A stretch of 64,000 nucleotides of DNA from CAVZZG01 sp963779685. GTDB taxonomy: Bacteria > Actinomycetota > Thermoleophilia > Gaiellales > F1-60-MAGs149. The notes below the pieces were generated by a model, which worked only from the letters and a program-made list of their open reading frames with translations, was not told the origin of the DNA and did not search any database. Position numbers and translations under genes: made by a program. Where the stretch lies: assembly GCA_963779685.1 (NCBI GenBank), contig CAVZZG010000001.1, positions 1,178,001 through 1,242,000 of the forward strand. The letters run 5' to 3'. Positions 6,921 through 15,739 of the stretch are shown here, piece by piece; the stretch's first letter is position 1; each line of letters starts with the position of its first letter.

Positions 6921-9543
6921 TCCGCACGCGAACGTCGAGCGCGACGGCGCCCGAGCCCGGCGGGCCGGCGACGACCGGGTTGATGTCGAGCTCGGCAATC
7001 GCCGGCAGGCCGTCGACGAGCGCCGAGATCCGGAGGATGATGTCTCGCAGCGCGTCGACGTCGGCGGCCGGCCGGCCGCGGTAGCCGTCCAGCTGCGGCG
7101 AGCCCCGGCGCTCACGGAGCAGCTCCTCGGCGTCGACGTCGGTCAGCGGGGCGATCCGGAAGCCCGTGTCGGCGTACAGCTCGGCGTCGACGCCGCCGAA
7201 CCCGAACGCGACCAGCGGGCCGAACGTCGGATCCTGCACGGCGCCGATCAGGCACTCGCGTCCGGGTGGGCAGGTCGCCTGGATGACGACTCCCTCGAAA
7301 GCCTCGTCGCCGCCGATCTCGACCGCTGCGCCCCGGATGGCGTCGAACGCCCGGCCCACGGCGTCGGTCGATCCGACCCCGAGTTGGACGCCGCCGGCAT
7401 CGCTCTTGTGGAGGATGGTGCGGGACGCGAGCTTGACGGCGACCGGGAACCCGATCTCGTCGGCTGCGGCCACCGCGGCATCGCGGGTCGCGACCACGCG
7501 GGACCGGATGACCGGGATGCCGCAGGCCTCGAGCAGCGCGAACCCCTCGGCCGGCCCGAGCCAGCCGGGTTCGGCCCTCGCGATCCGCTCGTGAGCGGCC
7601 GCCAGGTCGACGATCGCCCCGGGCGGGTCGCCGCGGCGCCTGCGGCGGTAGGCGGCGATCCGGGCCGCGTGCCCGAGCGCGAGCACGGCCCGTTCCGGGA
7701 AGGTCACCAGCGGGATCCGACCCCTGCTCCCGGGCGGGTTCAGGGTCGGCGGCTCGCCGGAGGCGGCCACCAGGCAGGCGACGATCGGCTTGCCGTTCGG
7801 CCGGAGGTCGCGCGCCCGCCGGATGGCGTAGCCCATCGCGTCGGAGGTCTGGTCGAGCGCCGGGACGTGCATGGCGCAGACGATGTCGATGGCAGGATCG
7901 TCGTGCACCAGCCCCACCGCTTCGGCGTATGCCTCGGGGCTGGCGCTCGGAAGCACGTCGGTCGGGTTCCCCGCCGAGGCATCCGGCGAGAGCACGCGCC
8001 GGAGGCTCGCGACGGTCTCGGCCCCGAGTCCGGGAAGCTCGAGGCCGGCCGCCGCCGCCGCGTCCGCGGCGAGGATGCCGAGCCCGCCGGCGTTGGTGAC
8101 GATGCCCAGCCGTCCGCCGGCCGGTACGCCGCAGGCGTCGAGGACGCGGGTGGCGTCGAGCAGGTTCTCGAGCGTGTCGACCCGGACGATGCCGGCCTGG
8201 CGGAAGAGCGCCTCGGTCACGTCCTCCCTGGCCGCGATCGCGGCGGTATGACTGGCGGCGGCCCGCTGGCCGGCCACCGTCCGTCCCGCCTTCAGGATCA
8301 CCAGGGGCTTGGCGGCGGAGAGCCGGCGTGCGACCCGCGCGAATCGCCGCGGATCGCCGAACGTCTCGACGTAGAGGGCCACGAGACCGATTCGCTCGTC
8401 GTCCTCGAACCATTCCAGCAGGTCGACGGCGGCAACGTCGGCGCCGTTACCGGTCGAGACGAACGCGCCGATGCCGAGGCCCGTGGCGGCCGCGTCCTCG
8501 AGCAGCACGATGCCGACCGCACCGCTCTGCGACACCAGCGCGACCCGGCCGGGGGGCAGGCGTGTGCCCGCGAACGTGGCGTCGAACGCTCCTTCGGGCG
8601 CGGAGATCCTGACGCCGAGGCAGTTCGGCCCGACCAGCCGGGCGCCGTGGGCACGGCACAACTCGACCACCTCACGCTGCAGCGCTGCGCCCTCGCGGCC
8701 GGTCTCGGCGAACCCGGCGGACAGCACCAGGATCGCGCGGGCGCCGCCCGCGAGGCAGTCCGCGACCGCGGCGGGCACCGCTGCGGCGGCGACGGCGATC
8801 ACGGCAAGGTCGATCGTTTCGGGCAGGGCGGTGGCGGACGGGAACGAGTCGACGCCGCCGACCCGCGCGGCACTCGGGTTGATGGCGTACAGGGCGCCGG
8901 CGTCGAACGTCGCAACGAGGTTCGCGATCAGGTGGCCGCCGACCGAGCTGGGCCGGCGCGAGGCACCGACCACGGCGATGCTCGCCGGGCGCATCAGCGG
9001 GGCGAGGGAGGCCGTGGTTGCGGCGTGGGTGCGGCGGTCGGCCGCCGCGACGTTGCCGGCGGTATCCGCCAGGTCGACCGTGAACTCGATGGCGCCGCCG
9101 GAGGCGTGCCGGCTCACCTGGAAGCCGAGATCATCGAGCACCTGCGCCATCGCCCGGTTCTCCGACAGCACCAGCGCCAGCATCCGGGTGATGCCCTCGG
9201 CACGCGCGGCGGAGGCCATGGCCTCGAACAGCACGGTGCCCACGCCCCTGCCGTGTTCCGCGTCGGCGACCGCCACCGCCATCTCGGCCATGGCGGGTTC
9301 GACCAGTGGCACGTAGCAGGAGACGCCGATCATCGTGCTGCCCCGGAACGCCACGTACGGCCGGCTGCCGATCCCGCCCAGCAGCGTCGCCCCTCGGTCG
9401 GCGGCGACGGAGCCGTGGAACCGCAGGCGCCGGCTCTCGGCCGAGAGGGCGTCGGAGAACCGTTCCAGCTCGGCCGCGTCCGCCTGCGTGTAGGGCCGGA
9501 TCAGCGCCGCCGTGCCGTCGGCGAGCAGCGAATGCGTGGTCAC
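6913..9543 (-). CDS. GNAT acetyltransferase fused to an NDP-forming acyl-CoA synthetase (Pat-like)
   Basis: The 876-residue fusion has an N-terminal GNAT domain (about 1-155, acetyl-CoA loop EHGRGVGTVLF). A CoA-binding domain follows (about 180-310, IAVVGASRRPSSVGGHL), then succinyl-CoA-ligase-like domains with SQSGAVGIVL and ASHTAAIA, whose His matches the phospho-His of ADP-forming acyl-CoA synthetases. An ATP-grasp domain completes it (about 640-876, HKSDAGGVQLG). This domain set is known from protein lysine acetyltransferases of the Pat/SlPatA type, which control acetyl-CoA synthetases; a bifunctional acyl-CoA ligase is the alternative. The GTG start at 9543 overlaps the XRE gene stop by 4 nt, so the two are translationally coupled. 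Confidence 0.85.
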   Translation of the reverse strand: MTTHSLLADGTAALIRPYTQADAAELERFSDALSAESRRLRFHGSVAADRGATLLGGIGSRPYVAFRGSTMIGVSCYVPLVEPAMAEMAVAVADAEHGRGVGTVLFEAMASAARAEGITRMLALVLSENRAMAQVLDDLGFQVSRHASGGAIEFTVDLADTAGNVAAADRRTHAATTASLAPLMRPASIAVVGASRRPSSVGGHLIANLVATFDAGALYAINPSAARVGGVDSFPSATALPETIDLAVIAVAAAAVPAAVADCLAGGARAILVLSAGFAETGREGAALQREVVELCRAHGARLVGPNCLGVRISAPEGAFDATFAGTRLPPGRVALVSQSGAVGIVLLEDAAATGLGIGAFVSTGNGADVAAVDLLEWFEDDERIGLVALYVETFGDPRRFARVARRLSAAKPLVILKAGRTVAGQRAAASHTAAIAAREDVTEALFRQAGIVRVDTLENLLDATRVLDACGVPAGGRLGIVTNAGGLGILAADAAAAAGLELPGLGAETVASLRRVLSPDASAGNPTDVLPSASPEAYAEAVGLVHDDPAIDIVCAMHVPALDQTSDAMGYAIRRARDLRPNGKPIVACLVAASGEPPTLNPPGSRGRIPLVTFPERAVLALGHAARIAAYRRRRRGDPPGAIVDLAAAHERIARAEPGWLGPAEGFALLEACGIPVIRSRVVATRDAAVAAADEIGFPVAVKLASRTILHKSDAGGVQLGVGSTDAVGRAFDAIRGAAVEIGGDEAFEGVVIQATCPPGRECLIGAVQDPTFGPLVAFGFGGVDAELYADTGFRIAPLTDVDAEELLRERRGSPQLDGYRGRPAADVDALRDIILRISALVDGLPAIAELDINPVVAGPPGSGAVALDVRVRIN

Positions 9544-9932
9544 GCGTCGTCCCCGGCGGCTCGCGCCTCCGAGGCATAGCTACGGTAGACGGCCAGCAGC
9601 GCATCCTTCTGGGCGTCGGTCAGCACGGGGTCGGCCCGGATCGCCAACTCCGTCCCCGACGTCGGCTCGCCGTCACCGGCGGCCGGGTCGGGAGCGAACC
9701 CGACCTGTGCGAGCAGGGTCTCGAGCGGGACGCCGTACGCCTCGGCGAGCGAGGCCATGACTCGCAGCGAGGGCTCGTGGAGGCCCCGCTCGAGCTGGCT
9801 GAGGTACGCGTTCGAGAGCTGCGTCATGGTCGCCAGCTCGCGCAGCGAGAGGTCGGCGACCTGGCGCTGCGCGCGAAGGTAGCGCCCAAAGGACTCGATC
9901 TGGCTCTTCCAGGGGTCGAACGGCTCGGACAT
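9540..9932 (-). CDS. XRE-family transcriptional regulator
   Basis: The 130-residue protein has one N-terminal helix-turn-helix of the Cro/C1 type (about residues 16-72; LSLRELATMTQLSNAYLSQL then ERGLHEPS) and a short C-terminal tail. It lies between a phasin-like gene upstream and the Pat-like gene downstream, all on the minus strand. The ATG at 9932 immediately abuts a 16-bp hairpin, so its translation could be restricted by RNA structure. Placement suggests control of the phasin or storage-polymer genes, analogous to PhaR-type autoregulation, but that is inference. Confidence 0.85.
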   Translation of the reverse strand: MSEPFDPWKSQIESFGRYLRAQRQVADLSLRELATMTQLSNAYLSQLERGLHEPSLRVMASLAEAYGVPLETLLAQVGFAPDPAAGDGEPTSGTELAIRADPVLTDAQKDALLAVYRSYASEARAAGDDA

Positions 9933-9967
9933 GACGATGCCGGCAGCGTAGCGCTGCCGGCATCGTC
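9933..9967 (-). promoter_or_regulatory. Perfect 16-bp hairpin directly before the XRE start codon
   Basis: 9933-9948 and 9952-9967 are exact inverted repeats with a 3-nt loop. On the minus strand the hairpin follows the phasin stop by 19 nt and its last base touches the XRE ATG. No U-tract follows. It may end or stabilise the phasin message, or occlude the XRE ribosome site. Confidence 0.6.
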
Positions 9968-9986
9968 GTCCGATCTTGCCTCGGTG

Positions 9987-10283
9987 CTACTTGGCGGCCG
10001 GGGTCTTGACCTTCGGCAGCGCGGGCTCGACGGCGCCGGTGACGGTGGTCCAGTAGGCATGCTGCGCGGCGACGAGCTTCTCGGCGAAGCCGAACGCGTT
10101 GTCGACGAGCTCCTTCGGAGCCGGCATGTCGACACCGGCGGGTGCCGGGATGTCCTTGGCGAACGGCGCGGTGGCCTTGGCCCATGCCGTCGCGTTCTCG
10201 ACGGCGATCTTCTGGCTCTGCGCCATGAAGTCGAGGACCTGCGTCTGGTAGGCCTGGGAAAGCTCGAGGTAGGTGGTAGCCAT
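9987..10283 (-). CDS. Phasin-like small protein
   Basis: From the ATG at 10283 the protein has 98 residues: MATTYLELSQAYQTQVLDFM, then SQKIAVENATAWAKATAPFAK, and an amphipathic second half NAFGFAEKLVAAQHAYWTTV ending in a Pro/Lys-rich tail. Helical, Ala-rich proteins of this kind coat polyhydroxyalkanoate granules. AAGGAGA precedes this ATG by 7 nt, so the upstream in-frame ATGs are unlikely starts. It is followed by a hairpin and an XRE regulator, a common phasin context. No PHA synthase is in the window, so the granule role is inferred from sequence style and neighbours. Confidence 0.65.
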   Translation of the reverse strand: MATTYLELSQAYQTQVLDFMAQSQKIAVENATAWAKATAPFAKDIPAPAGVDMPAPKELVDNAFGFAEKLVAAQHAYWTTVTGAVEPALPKVKTPAAK

Positions 10284-10312
10284 GGTGTTCTCCTTCAGAT
10301 GCGTCATGCGCA

Positions 10313-10342
10313 TACTATAGTACGCATCGATTGAGAAATCAA
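10313..10342 (-). promoter_or_regulatory. Phasin promoter with overlapping palindromic operator
   Basis: On the minus strand TTGATT (10342-10337) and TATAGT (10319-10314) are 17 bp apart, a good -35/-10 pair. The -10 sits inside the perfect palindrome TACTATAGTA (10313-10322), and GATGCG/CGCATC arms flank it at 10299-10304 and 10323-10328. The neighbouring XRE protein is the natural candidate to bind here. Confidence 0.55.
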
Positions 10343-10387
10343 GCGACCTTCCGGCCCGGGGAGGTTCGAGTATCCCGCGTCGCGGGA

Positions 10388-11130
<743 letters not shown>

Positions 11131-11134
<4 letters not shown>

Positions 11135-11949
11135 TCTCCCAGCCCTCCCGCTGCTCCCTTGCCGAGGTACGCCTCGATCACGCGCTCGTTCGTGCGGATG
11201 TCCTGGGGCGAGCCCTCGGCGATCTTCTCGCCGTAGTCGAGCACCGTGATCCGCTCGGAGACGCCCATCACGACCTTCATGTCGTGCTCGATCAGGAGCA
11301 CCGTGACGCCCTTGTCGTCACGAAGGCGGCGGACGAAGGCCGTGAACTCCAGCGACTCCTGCGGGTTCATGCCGGCGGTCGGCTCGTCCAGCAGCAGGAG
11401 CTGCGGCTTCAGGGCCAGGGCGCGGGCGACCTCGAGGCGGCGCTGGTCGCCGTAGGGGAGGTTCTGTGCGAACTCGTCGTCCATGCCGGCGACGCCGACG
11501 AACTCCAGCAGCTCGCTCGCGGCCTGACGGGCGTCGCGCTCCTCCCGGCGTTGCCCGGGTGTACCGAAGATGGTCCGCAGCAGACCGCCCTTGAGGTGGG
11601 GGTGCATCGCGACCATCACGTTCTCGCTGGCCGTCATCATCCCGAAGAGCCGGATGTTCTGGAACGTGCGCGCCATCCCCCGCGCGGCGATCTTGTGGGG
11701 CGCGAGGCCGGTGATGCTCTTGCCGTCGAACCCGACCCCGCCGGAGGTCGGCTTGTACAGGCCGGTGAGGACGTTGAAGAACGTGGTCTTGCCGGCGCCG
11801 TTCGGGCCGATCAGGCTCACGATCGAGCCGCGCGGGATGACGAAGTCGACGTCCTTGACGGCGATGAGGCCGCCGAACTCGACCCGGATCCGCTCGGCGT
11901 CGAGGAGGATGTCGTCGGTGCTCACGCCGGTGCTGACGCCGGTGCTCAC
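11131..11949 (-). CDS. livG: Branched-chain amino-acid-type ABC transporter ATPase LivG
   Basis: From the GTG at 11949 the protein has 272 residues, the usual size. Walker A is GPNGAGKTTFFNVLTGLYKP, the signature region LPYGDQRRLEVARALA, Walker B LLLLDEPTAGMNPQE, and the C-terminal extension typical of LivG (ITVLDYGEKIAEGSPQDI) is present. The GTG overlaps the livM stop by 4 nt (GTGA). The first residues are a short STGVSTGVST repeat coded by a 12-bp tandem repeat; in-frame GTGs inside it offer later starts, the last at 11925. It forms the ATPase pair with LivF. Confidence 0.9.
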
Positions 11950-11952
11950 GCC
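11917..11952. repeat. Three 12-bp tandem repeats at the livM/livG junction
   Basis: Three near-identical units GGTGCTSACGCC run from 11917 to 11952 across the livM stop and the livG start, followed by a partial fourth. Copy-number change would add or remove four residues from LivG and shift the candidate GTG starts. Confidence 0.75.
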
Positions 11953-13157
11953 GGTGCCTCGGCCGAGGGCTCGGTGCCGACCTTCTCGAGCTGGGCCTCG
12001 AGCTTGCGCACCTGCTGCTGGCGGGCAGCGGGCAGGATGCCGTCGCGCCGGAAGAGCATCATCAGCACCAGGATCGATCCGAGGATCAACGGCTCGTTGC
12101 GTGGGATGTCGATGCTGGTGCCGAACCAGCTGTTGAAGGTGGCGCCGATCTGGGCCAGGCCCGTGTAGTTGAGCCAGCTCAGCAGGACGGCACCCAGCGT
12201 GACGCCCCAGACGTTGCCCATGCCGCCGACGATGACCATGCACAGCACCAGGATCGAGAACTGGAAGTTGAACGAGTCGATGTTGACGGTATTGATGTGG
12301 AGCGCGTAGAAGGCGCCGCCGAAGCCGCCCGCTGCCGCGCCGACCGCGTAGGCCCAGAGCTTGGTGTTCATCAGCGGCACGCCCATCAGGCTGGCCGCGA
12401 GCTCGTCCTCACGGACGGCGAGCCAGGCCCGGCCGAGCTTGCCGCCGCGCAGGCGCAGGCTGATGAGGATGAAGACGATCACGAGCAGGAGGATCACGTA
12501 GTAGCGCGTCACGTAGTCGAACGGCCCGATCTTCCCCGGCACGCCGGGTATCCACGCGAAGGGGCCCATGTCGAGTGCGTCGATCGGCCCGATGCCCTTG
12601 GTGCCGTTGGTGAAGTTGTGCCCCCACATGTCGCCGCCCTGGCGGAACAGCTGGGGCAGGATCTCGCCGAAGCCGAGCGTCACCAGCGCCAGGTAGTCGC
12701 TGGACAGCCGCAGCGTCGGTGCGCCGATGATGACGCCGACGATCATGCAGATCGCGACGGCGAACCAGACGGCGATCCAGAAGCTGAAATGGAGCCCGGG
12801 CATGTTCGGGTTGGCGGCGTCGAAGATGTGCACCTTGGTCTGGTAGAAGAAGTTCGACATGAACCAGCCGCTCGAGTACGCGCCGATCAGGAAGAACGCG
12901 ACGTAGCCGAGGTCGAGCAGGCCTGCATACCCGACGACGACGTTCAGGCCGAGGCTGAACATGACGTAGACCAGCGACACGATGCAGGTCGACATCGGCA
13001 GCCAGTCCTCGCCGATCTGGGGCTGGATGCCCGGCCAGCCGATGAAGTGGATCGGCGGCAGCAGCACGGCCACGGTCAGGAAGATGATGGGTTGCGCGAT
13101 CTCCGCGCGCGTGCGGTGGCGGTGGCCGGCCGTGGTGGGATGCGTCGACGCGGCCAC
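11946..13157 (-). CDS. livM: Branched-chain amino-acid-type ABC permease LivM
   Basis: The 403-residue permease starts at GTG 13157, one base after the livH stop. It contains roughly ten hydrophobic segments. The LivM signature lies in LGLNVVVGYAGLLDLGYVAFF and in VREDELAASLMGVPLMNTKLWAYAVGAAAGG, the coupling region that contacts the ATPases. The C-terminal 45 residues are charged (QQQVRKLEAQLEKVGTEPS). It forms the channel with LivH. Substrates of this family include leucine, isoleucine, valine, urea and aromatic compounds; the sequence does not decide between them. Confidence 0.9.
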   Translation of the reverse strand: MAASTHPTTAGHRHRTRAEIAQPIIFLTVAVLLPPIHFIGWPGIQPQIGEDWLPMSTCIVSLVYVMFSLGLNVVVGYAGLLDLGYVAFFLIGAYSSGWFMSNFFYQTKVHIFDAANPNMPGLHFSFWIAVWFAVAICMIVGVIIGAPTLRLSSDYLALVTLGFGEILPQLFRQGGDMWGHNFTNGTKGIGPIDALDMGPFAWIPGVPGKIGPFDYVTRYYVILLLVIVFILISLRLRGGKLGRAWLAVREDELAASLMGVPLMNTKLWAYAVGAAAGGFGGAFYALHINTVNIDSFNFQFSILVLCMVIVGGMGNVWGVTLGAVLLSWLNYTGLAQIGATFNSWFGTSIDIPRNEPLILGSILVLMMLFRRDGILPAARQQQVRKLEAQLEKVGTEPSAEAPA

Positions 13158-13158
13158 G

Positions 13159-14199
13159 CTAGACCTTGTCCGTCACGGTCGAGCCCAGGATCCCCGTCGG
13201 CCGGAAGACCATGAACGTGATCAGGATGGTGAAGACGACGGTCTGCGAGTAGCCCTGACCGAGCCCGTGCGGCGCACCGTCGTTGAGGCCCTGGATCAGC
13301 CCGATCAGGAATCCGCCGAGGACCGCGCCGCCGAGGTTGCCGACGCCGCCGAGCACGGCGGCCGTGAAGGCGATCAGGCCGAACTGAAGTCCCAGGTCGA
13401 AGCGCGTCGTGCCGTTGTTCTGGACGTACATGACGCCGGCCGCGCCGGCCATCGCGCCGCCGAGCAGGAACGTGAAGGCGATCGTTCGGTTGACGTCGAT
13501 CCCCATCAGACGGGCGGCGGAGGGGTCCTGCGCCGTCGCCCGCATGGCCTTGCCCTGCCGCGTGTGATTGACCACCCACTGCAGGGCCAGCAGCAGCGGG
13601 ATCGTGATCAGGACCGTGATGATGTACGACCACTGGATGTCGATCGTGGTGCCGATGGTCAGGTGCCCGACCCCGATCACGGTCGGGATCGACTTCGGCA
13701 CGGATCCGTTCCAGAGCAGGCCGATGTCGGCCAGGATGAAGCTGACGCCGACCGCGGTGATCAGCGGTGCCAGCTTGCCGGCACCGCGTAAGCGTCTGTA
13801 CGCGAGGCGCTCGATGATCACGTTCACGATCGCGCCCGCGGCCATCGCCGCAGCCATCGTGAGCACGAACGCCCCCCACGCCTGGTAGGAGGGGTTGGTG
13901 TACCCCAGCCACTCCGTCAGCATGTACGCGCTGAACACCGAGCAGAGCATGAACAGGTCGCCGTGGGCGAAGTTGATCAGCTCGATGATGCCGTACACCA
14001 GCGTGTAGCCGAGCGCCACCAGCGCGTACAGGGCGCCGTTGCAGAGGCCCAGCAGCGAGACCTCGAGCGTCAGCGCGAAGTCCGAGACGAAGTTCCAGAT
14101 CAACCAGAGGACGGCGACGACGAGGAGGCCGATGCCGATCAGGTTGGTGATGTTGATCGAGCGCCGTTGGAGCGCGGCGTCGTGCGTTGTGCTGGCCAC
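13159..14199 (-). CDS. livH: Branched-chain amino-acid-type ABC permease LivH
   Basis: The 346-residue permease starts at a GTG at 14199. After a hydrophobic first segment it shows the LivH landmarks LGYTLVYGIIELINFAHGDLFML and the coupling region MRATAQDPSAARLMGIDVNR, and ends in ITFMVFRPTGILG. It has about eight to nine membrane segments. It is separated from the binding-protein gene by 102 bp that hold a strong hairpin, and from livM by one base. Confidence 0.9.
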   Translation of the reverse strand: MASTTHDAALQRRSINITNLIGIGLLVVAVLWLIWNFVSDFALTLEVSLLGLCNGALYALVALGYTLVYGIIELINFAHGDLFMLCSVFSAYMLTEWLGYTNPSYQAWGAFVLTMAAAMAAGAIVNVIIERLAYRRLRGAGKLAPLITAVGVSFILADIGLLWNGSVPKSIPTVIGVGHLTIGTTIDIQWSYIITVLITIPLLLALQWVVNHTRQGKAMRATAQDPSAARLMGIDVNRTIAFTFLLGGAMAGAAGVMYVQNNGTTRFDLGLQFGLIAFTAAVLGGVGNLGGAVLGGFLIGLIQGLNDGAPHGLGQGYSQTVVFTILITFMVFRPTGILGSTVTDKV

Positions 14200-14230
14200 G
14201 GATCCCTGTTCGTCGAGGGGACGGAAGTGG

Positions 14231-14267
14231 CGCGAGGTGGCCTGACGTCGCGTCAGGCCACCTCGCG
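14231..14267 (-). promoter_or_regulatory. Perfect 17-bp intercistronic hairpin between binding-protein gene and livH
   Basis: Arms 14231-14247 and 14251-14267 are exact inverted repeats around a 3-nt loop. On the minus strand it follows the binding-protein stop by 34 nt and precedes the livH GTG by 31 nt. There is no U-tract. Such a structure can protect the upstream message and lower permease expression relative to the binding protein. Confidence 0.7.
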
Positions 14268-14301
14268 GTCGTTCTTATTCGGTCAGTGCTCCTCAGTCAG
14301 T

Positions 14302-15591
14302 TCAGCTGAGGGGCCACGGCTTGAGGAAGACCTCTTTGCCGCCCTGCATGATCTGGATCGACATGTCCTTGACGGTCACGTCGCCCGTCTGATCGATCCC
14401 GAACGCCTTGCCGATGACCGACTGGTCGGCCGGGATCTGGATGCCGGAGAACGCCTTCGCGTTCACGTCCTTCCGGGTGCCGTCGGAGGCGGCGATGGCC
14501 GCCATGATCAGCTGGGTCGCGGCCGCGCCGTAGATCGAGTAGGCCGAGGCCGGGTCGTGACCGTAGGTGGTCTTGAAGTCGGCCACGAACTTGGCGCCCG
14601 CACCGCCGGCCTTGACCAGCTCGGAGGCCGGAAGACCGGCGAACGAGATGTACATGCCCTCGGTGACCGGGTCCTTCTCCAGCGCCGGGTAGCCGGTGAA
14701 GCCGTCGGGGGTGATCAGCTTCACGGGGCCGTCGGTGTTGTTGCCGAGGACCTTGACCTTGTCCTTGATCAGCTGCTGGCCGTTGTTGTCGTTGATGCCG
14801 CCGAGGAACATGCAGTCGGCGCCCGACGACTTGATCTTGTTCATCAGGGCCGTGTAGTTCGGCTGCTTCGCGTCCCAGGCCTCGTTGGCGATGACCGTGA
14901 TGCCCTGCTTCTGGGCCTCGGTGACGAACGCCTTGGCCACGCCGACGCCGTAGGTCTGGGCGTCATTCAGGACGTAGCACTTCGTGACGCCCAGGTCCTG
15001 CTTGGCGAACTGTGCGTCCGCGGCGCCCTGGAAGTCGTCGGTCGCGATGATGCGGCCGTAGTTGCGGGTACCGGTCGGGTAGTAGATGTCCGGCTCGCCG
15101 GGATCCCAGGCCTTGGTCAGGCCGGGGTTCGTGTTGGCGTGCGAGATCATCAGCATCGGGCCGTCCGGCGCCTGGTTCAGCACCGGCACCTCGATCTTGG
15201 CGCAACCCGAGTTGTAGGTGCCCATGACGGCGACTTCGTTCTTGTTGTCGACGTGCGCCTTCGCATTGGCCGCGCAGGTCGCGTCGTCCCAGCCGCCCTT
15301 GGCAGCCGTCGAGTCGTCGTACGCCTTCATGTCGATCGAGTAGCTGCCGGCCTTGTTGCCGGCCTGCGTGATGAGCAGCTTGATGGCGTTGTTGGTATCG
15401 GCCGATGCGTCCGCCGATGCGCCCTGCAGCGGCAGGTCGGTGCCGATGATCAGCGTCGCGCCACTACCTGCGCCTCCGCTGGCCGCCGAGCTCGAGCTGC
15501 TGCTACTGCTGCTGCTACCGCAGGCTGCGAATACGGCCGCACCGACGACGAGTGCCGTCGGAGCGATCCACTTCCACCCCGTCTTCTTCAT
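14302..15591 (-). CDS. ABC transporter substrate-binding lipoprotein, branched-chain amino-acid (Peripla_BP_6) type
   Basis: The start at ATG 15591 (SD AAGGGGAC) gives 429 residues: signal MKKTGWKWIAPTALVVGAAV, lipobox FAAC with the lipid-accepting Cys, then a poly-Ser linker and a type I periplasmic binding fold. Landmarks are LIIGTDLPLQGASADASA, VAVMGTYNSGCAKIEVPVLN, YGRIIATDDFQGAADAQFA and AYSIYGAAATQLIMAAI. It should be anchored outside the membrane and deliver ligand to LivHM. It is the promoter-proximal gene of the liv operon. Ligand not identifiable. Confidence 0.9.
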   Translation of the reverse strand: MKKTGWKWIAPTALVVGAAVFAACGSSSSSSSSSSAASGGAGSGATLIIGTDLPLQGASADASADTNNAIKLLITQAGNKAGSYSIDMKAYDDSTAAKGGWDDATCAANAKAHVDNKNEVAVMGTYNSGCAKIEVPVLNQAPDGPMLMISHANTNPGLTKAWDPGEPDIYYPTGTRNYGRIIATDDFQGAADAQFAKQDLGVTKCYVLNDAQTYGVGVAKAFVTEAQKQGITVIANEAWDAKQPNYTALMNKIKSSGADCMFLGGINDNNGQQLIKDKVKVLGNNTDGPVKLITPDGFTGYPALEKDPVTEGMYISFAGLPASELVKAGGAGAKFVADFKTTYGHDPASAYSIYGAAATQLIMAAIAASDGTRKDVNAKAFSGIQIPADQSVIGKAFGIDQTGDVTVKDMSIQIMQGGKEVFLKPWPLS

Positions 15592-15679
15592 TCTGTCCCC
15601 TTCTGCCGCGATCCCGCCTCGCGCCCTTGCCGGGCTTCCTCCGCGCCCGAACATGGAGCACCGCGAGCGGATCCGCGAG

Positions 15680-15707
15680 AGTATAGCCTGGGCGGTTCGG
15701 CGCGCAA
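15680..15707 (-). promoter_or_regulatory. Promoter of the liv operon
   Basis: Minus strand: TTGCGC (15707-15702), 16-bp spacer, TATACT (15685-15680), the best -10 seen in the window. It leaves a 5' UTR of roughly 80 nt before the ATG at 15591, which has its own SD. Confidence 0.6.
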
Positions 15708-15739
15708 GCGCACAGGCCGCCGCGATGATTTGGCTCACA

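Noticed and set aside
6727..9579. 950-codon plus-strand frame opposite the GNAT/acyl-CoA synthetase gene
   Set aside because: Arg/Gly/Asp-rich low-information sequence with no domain; the minus strand encodes a well-defined multidomain enzyme.
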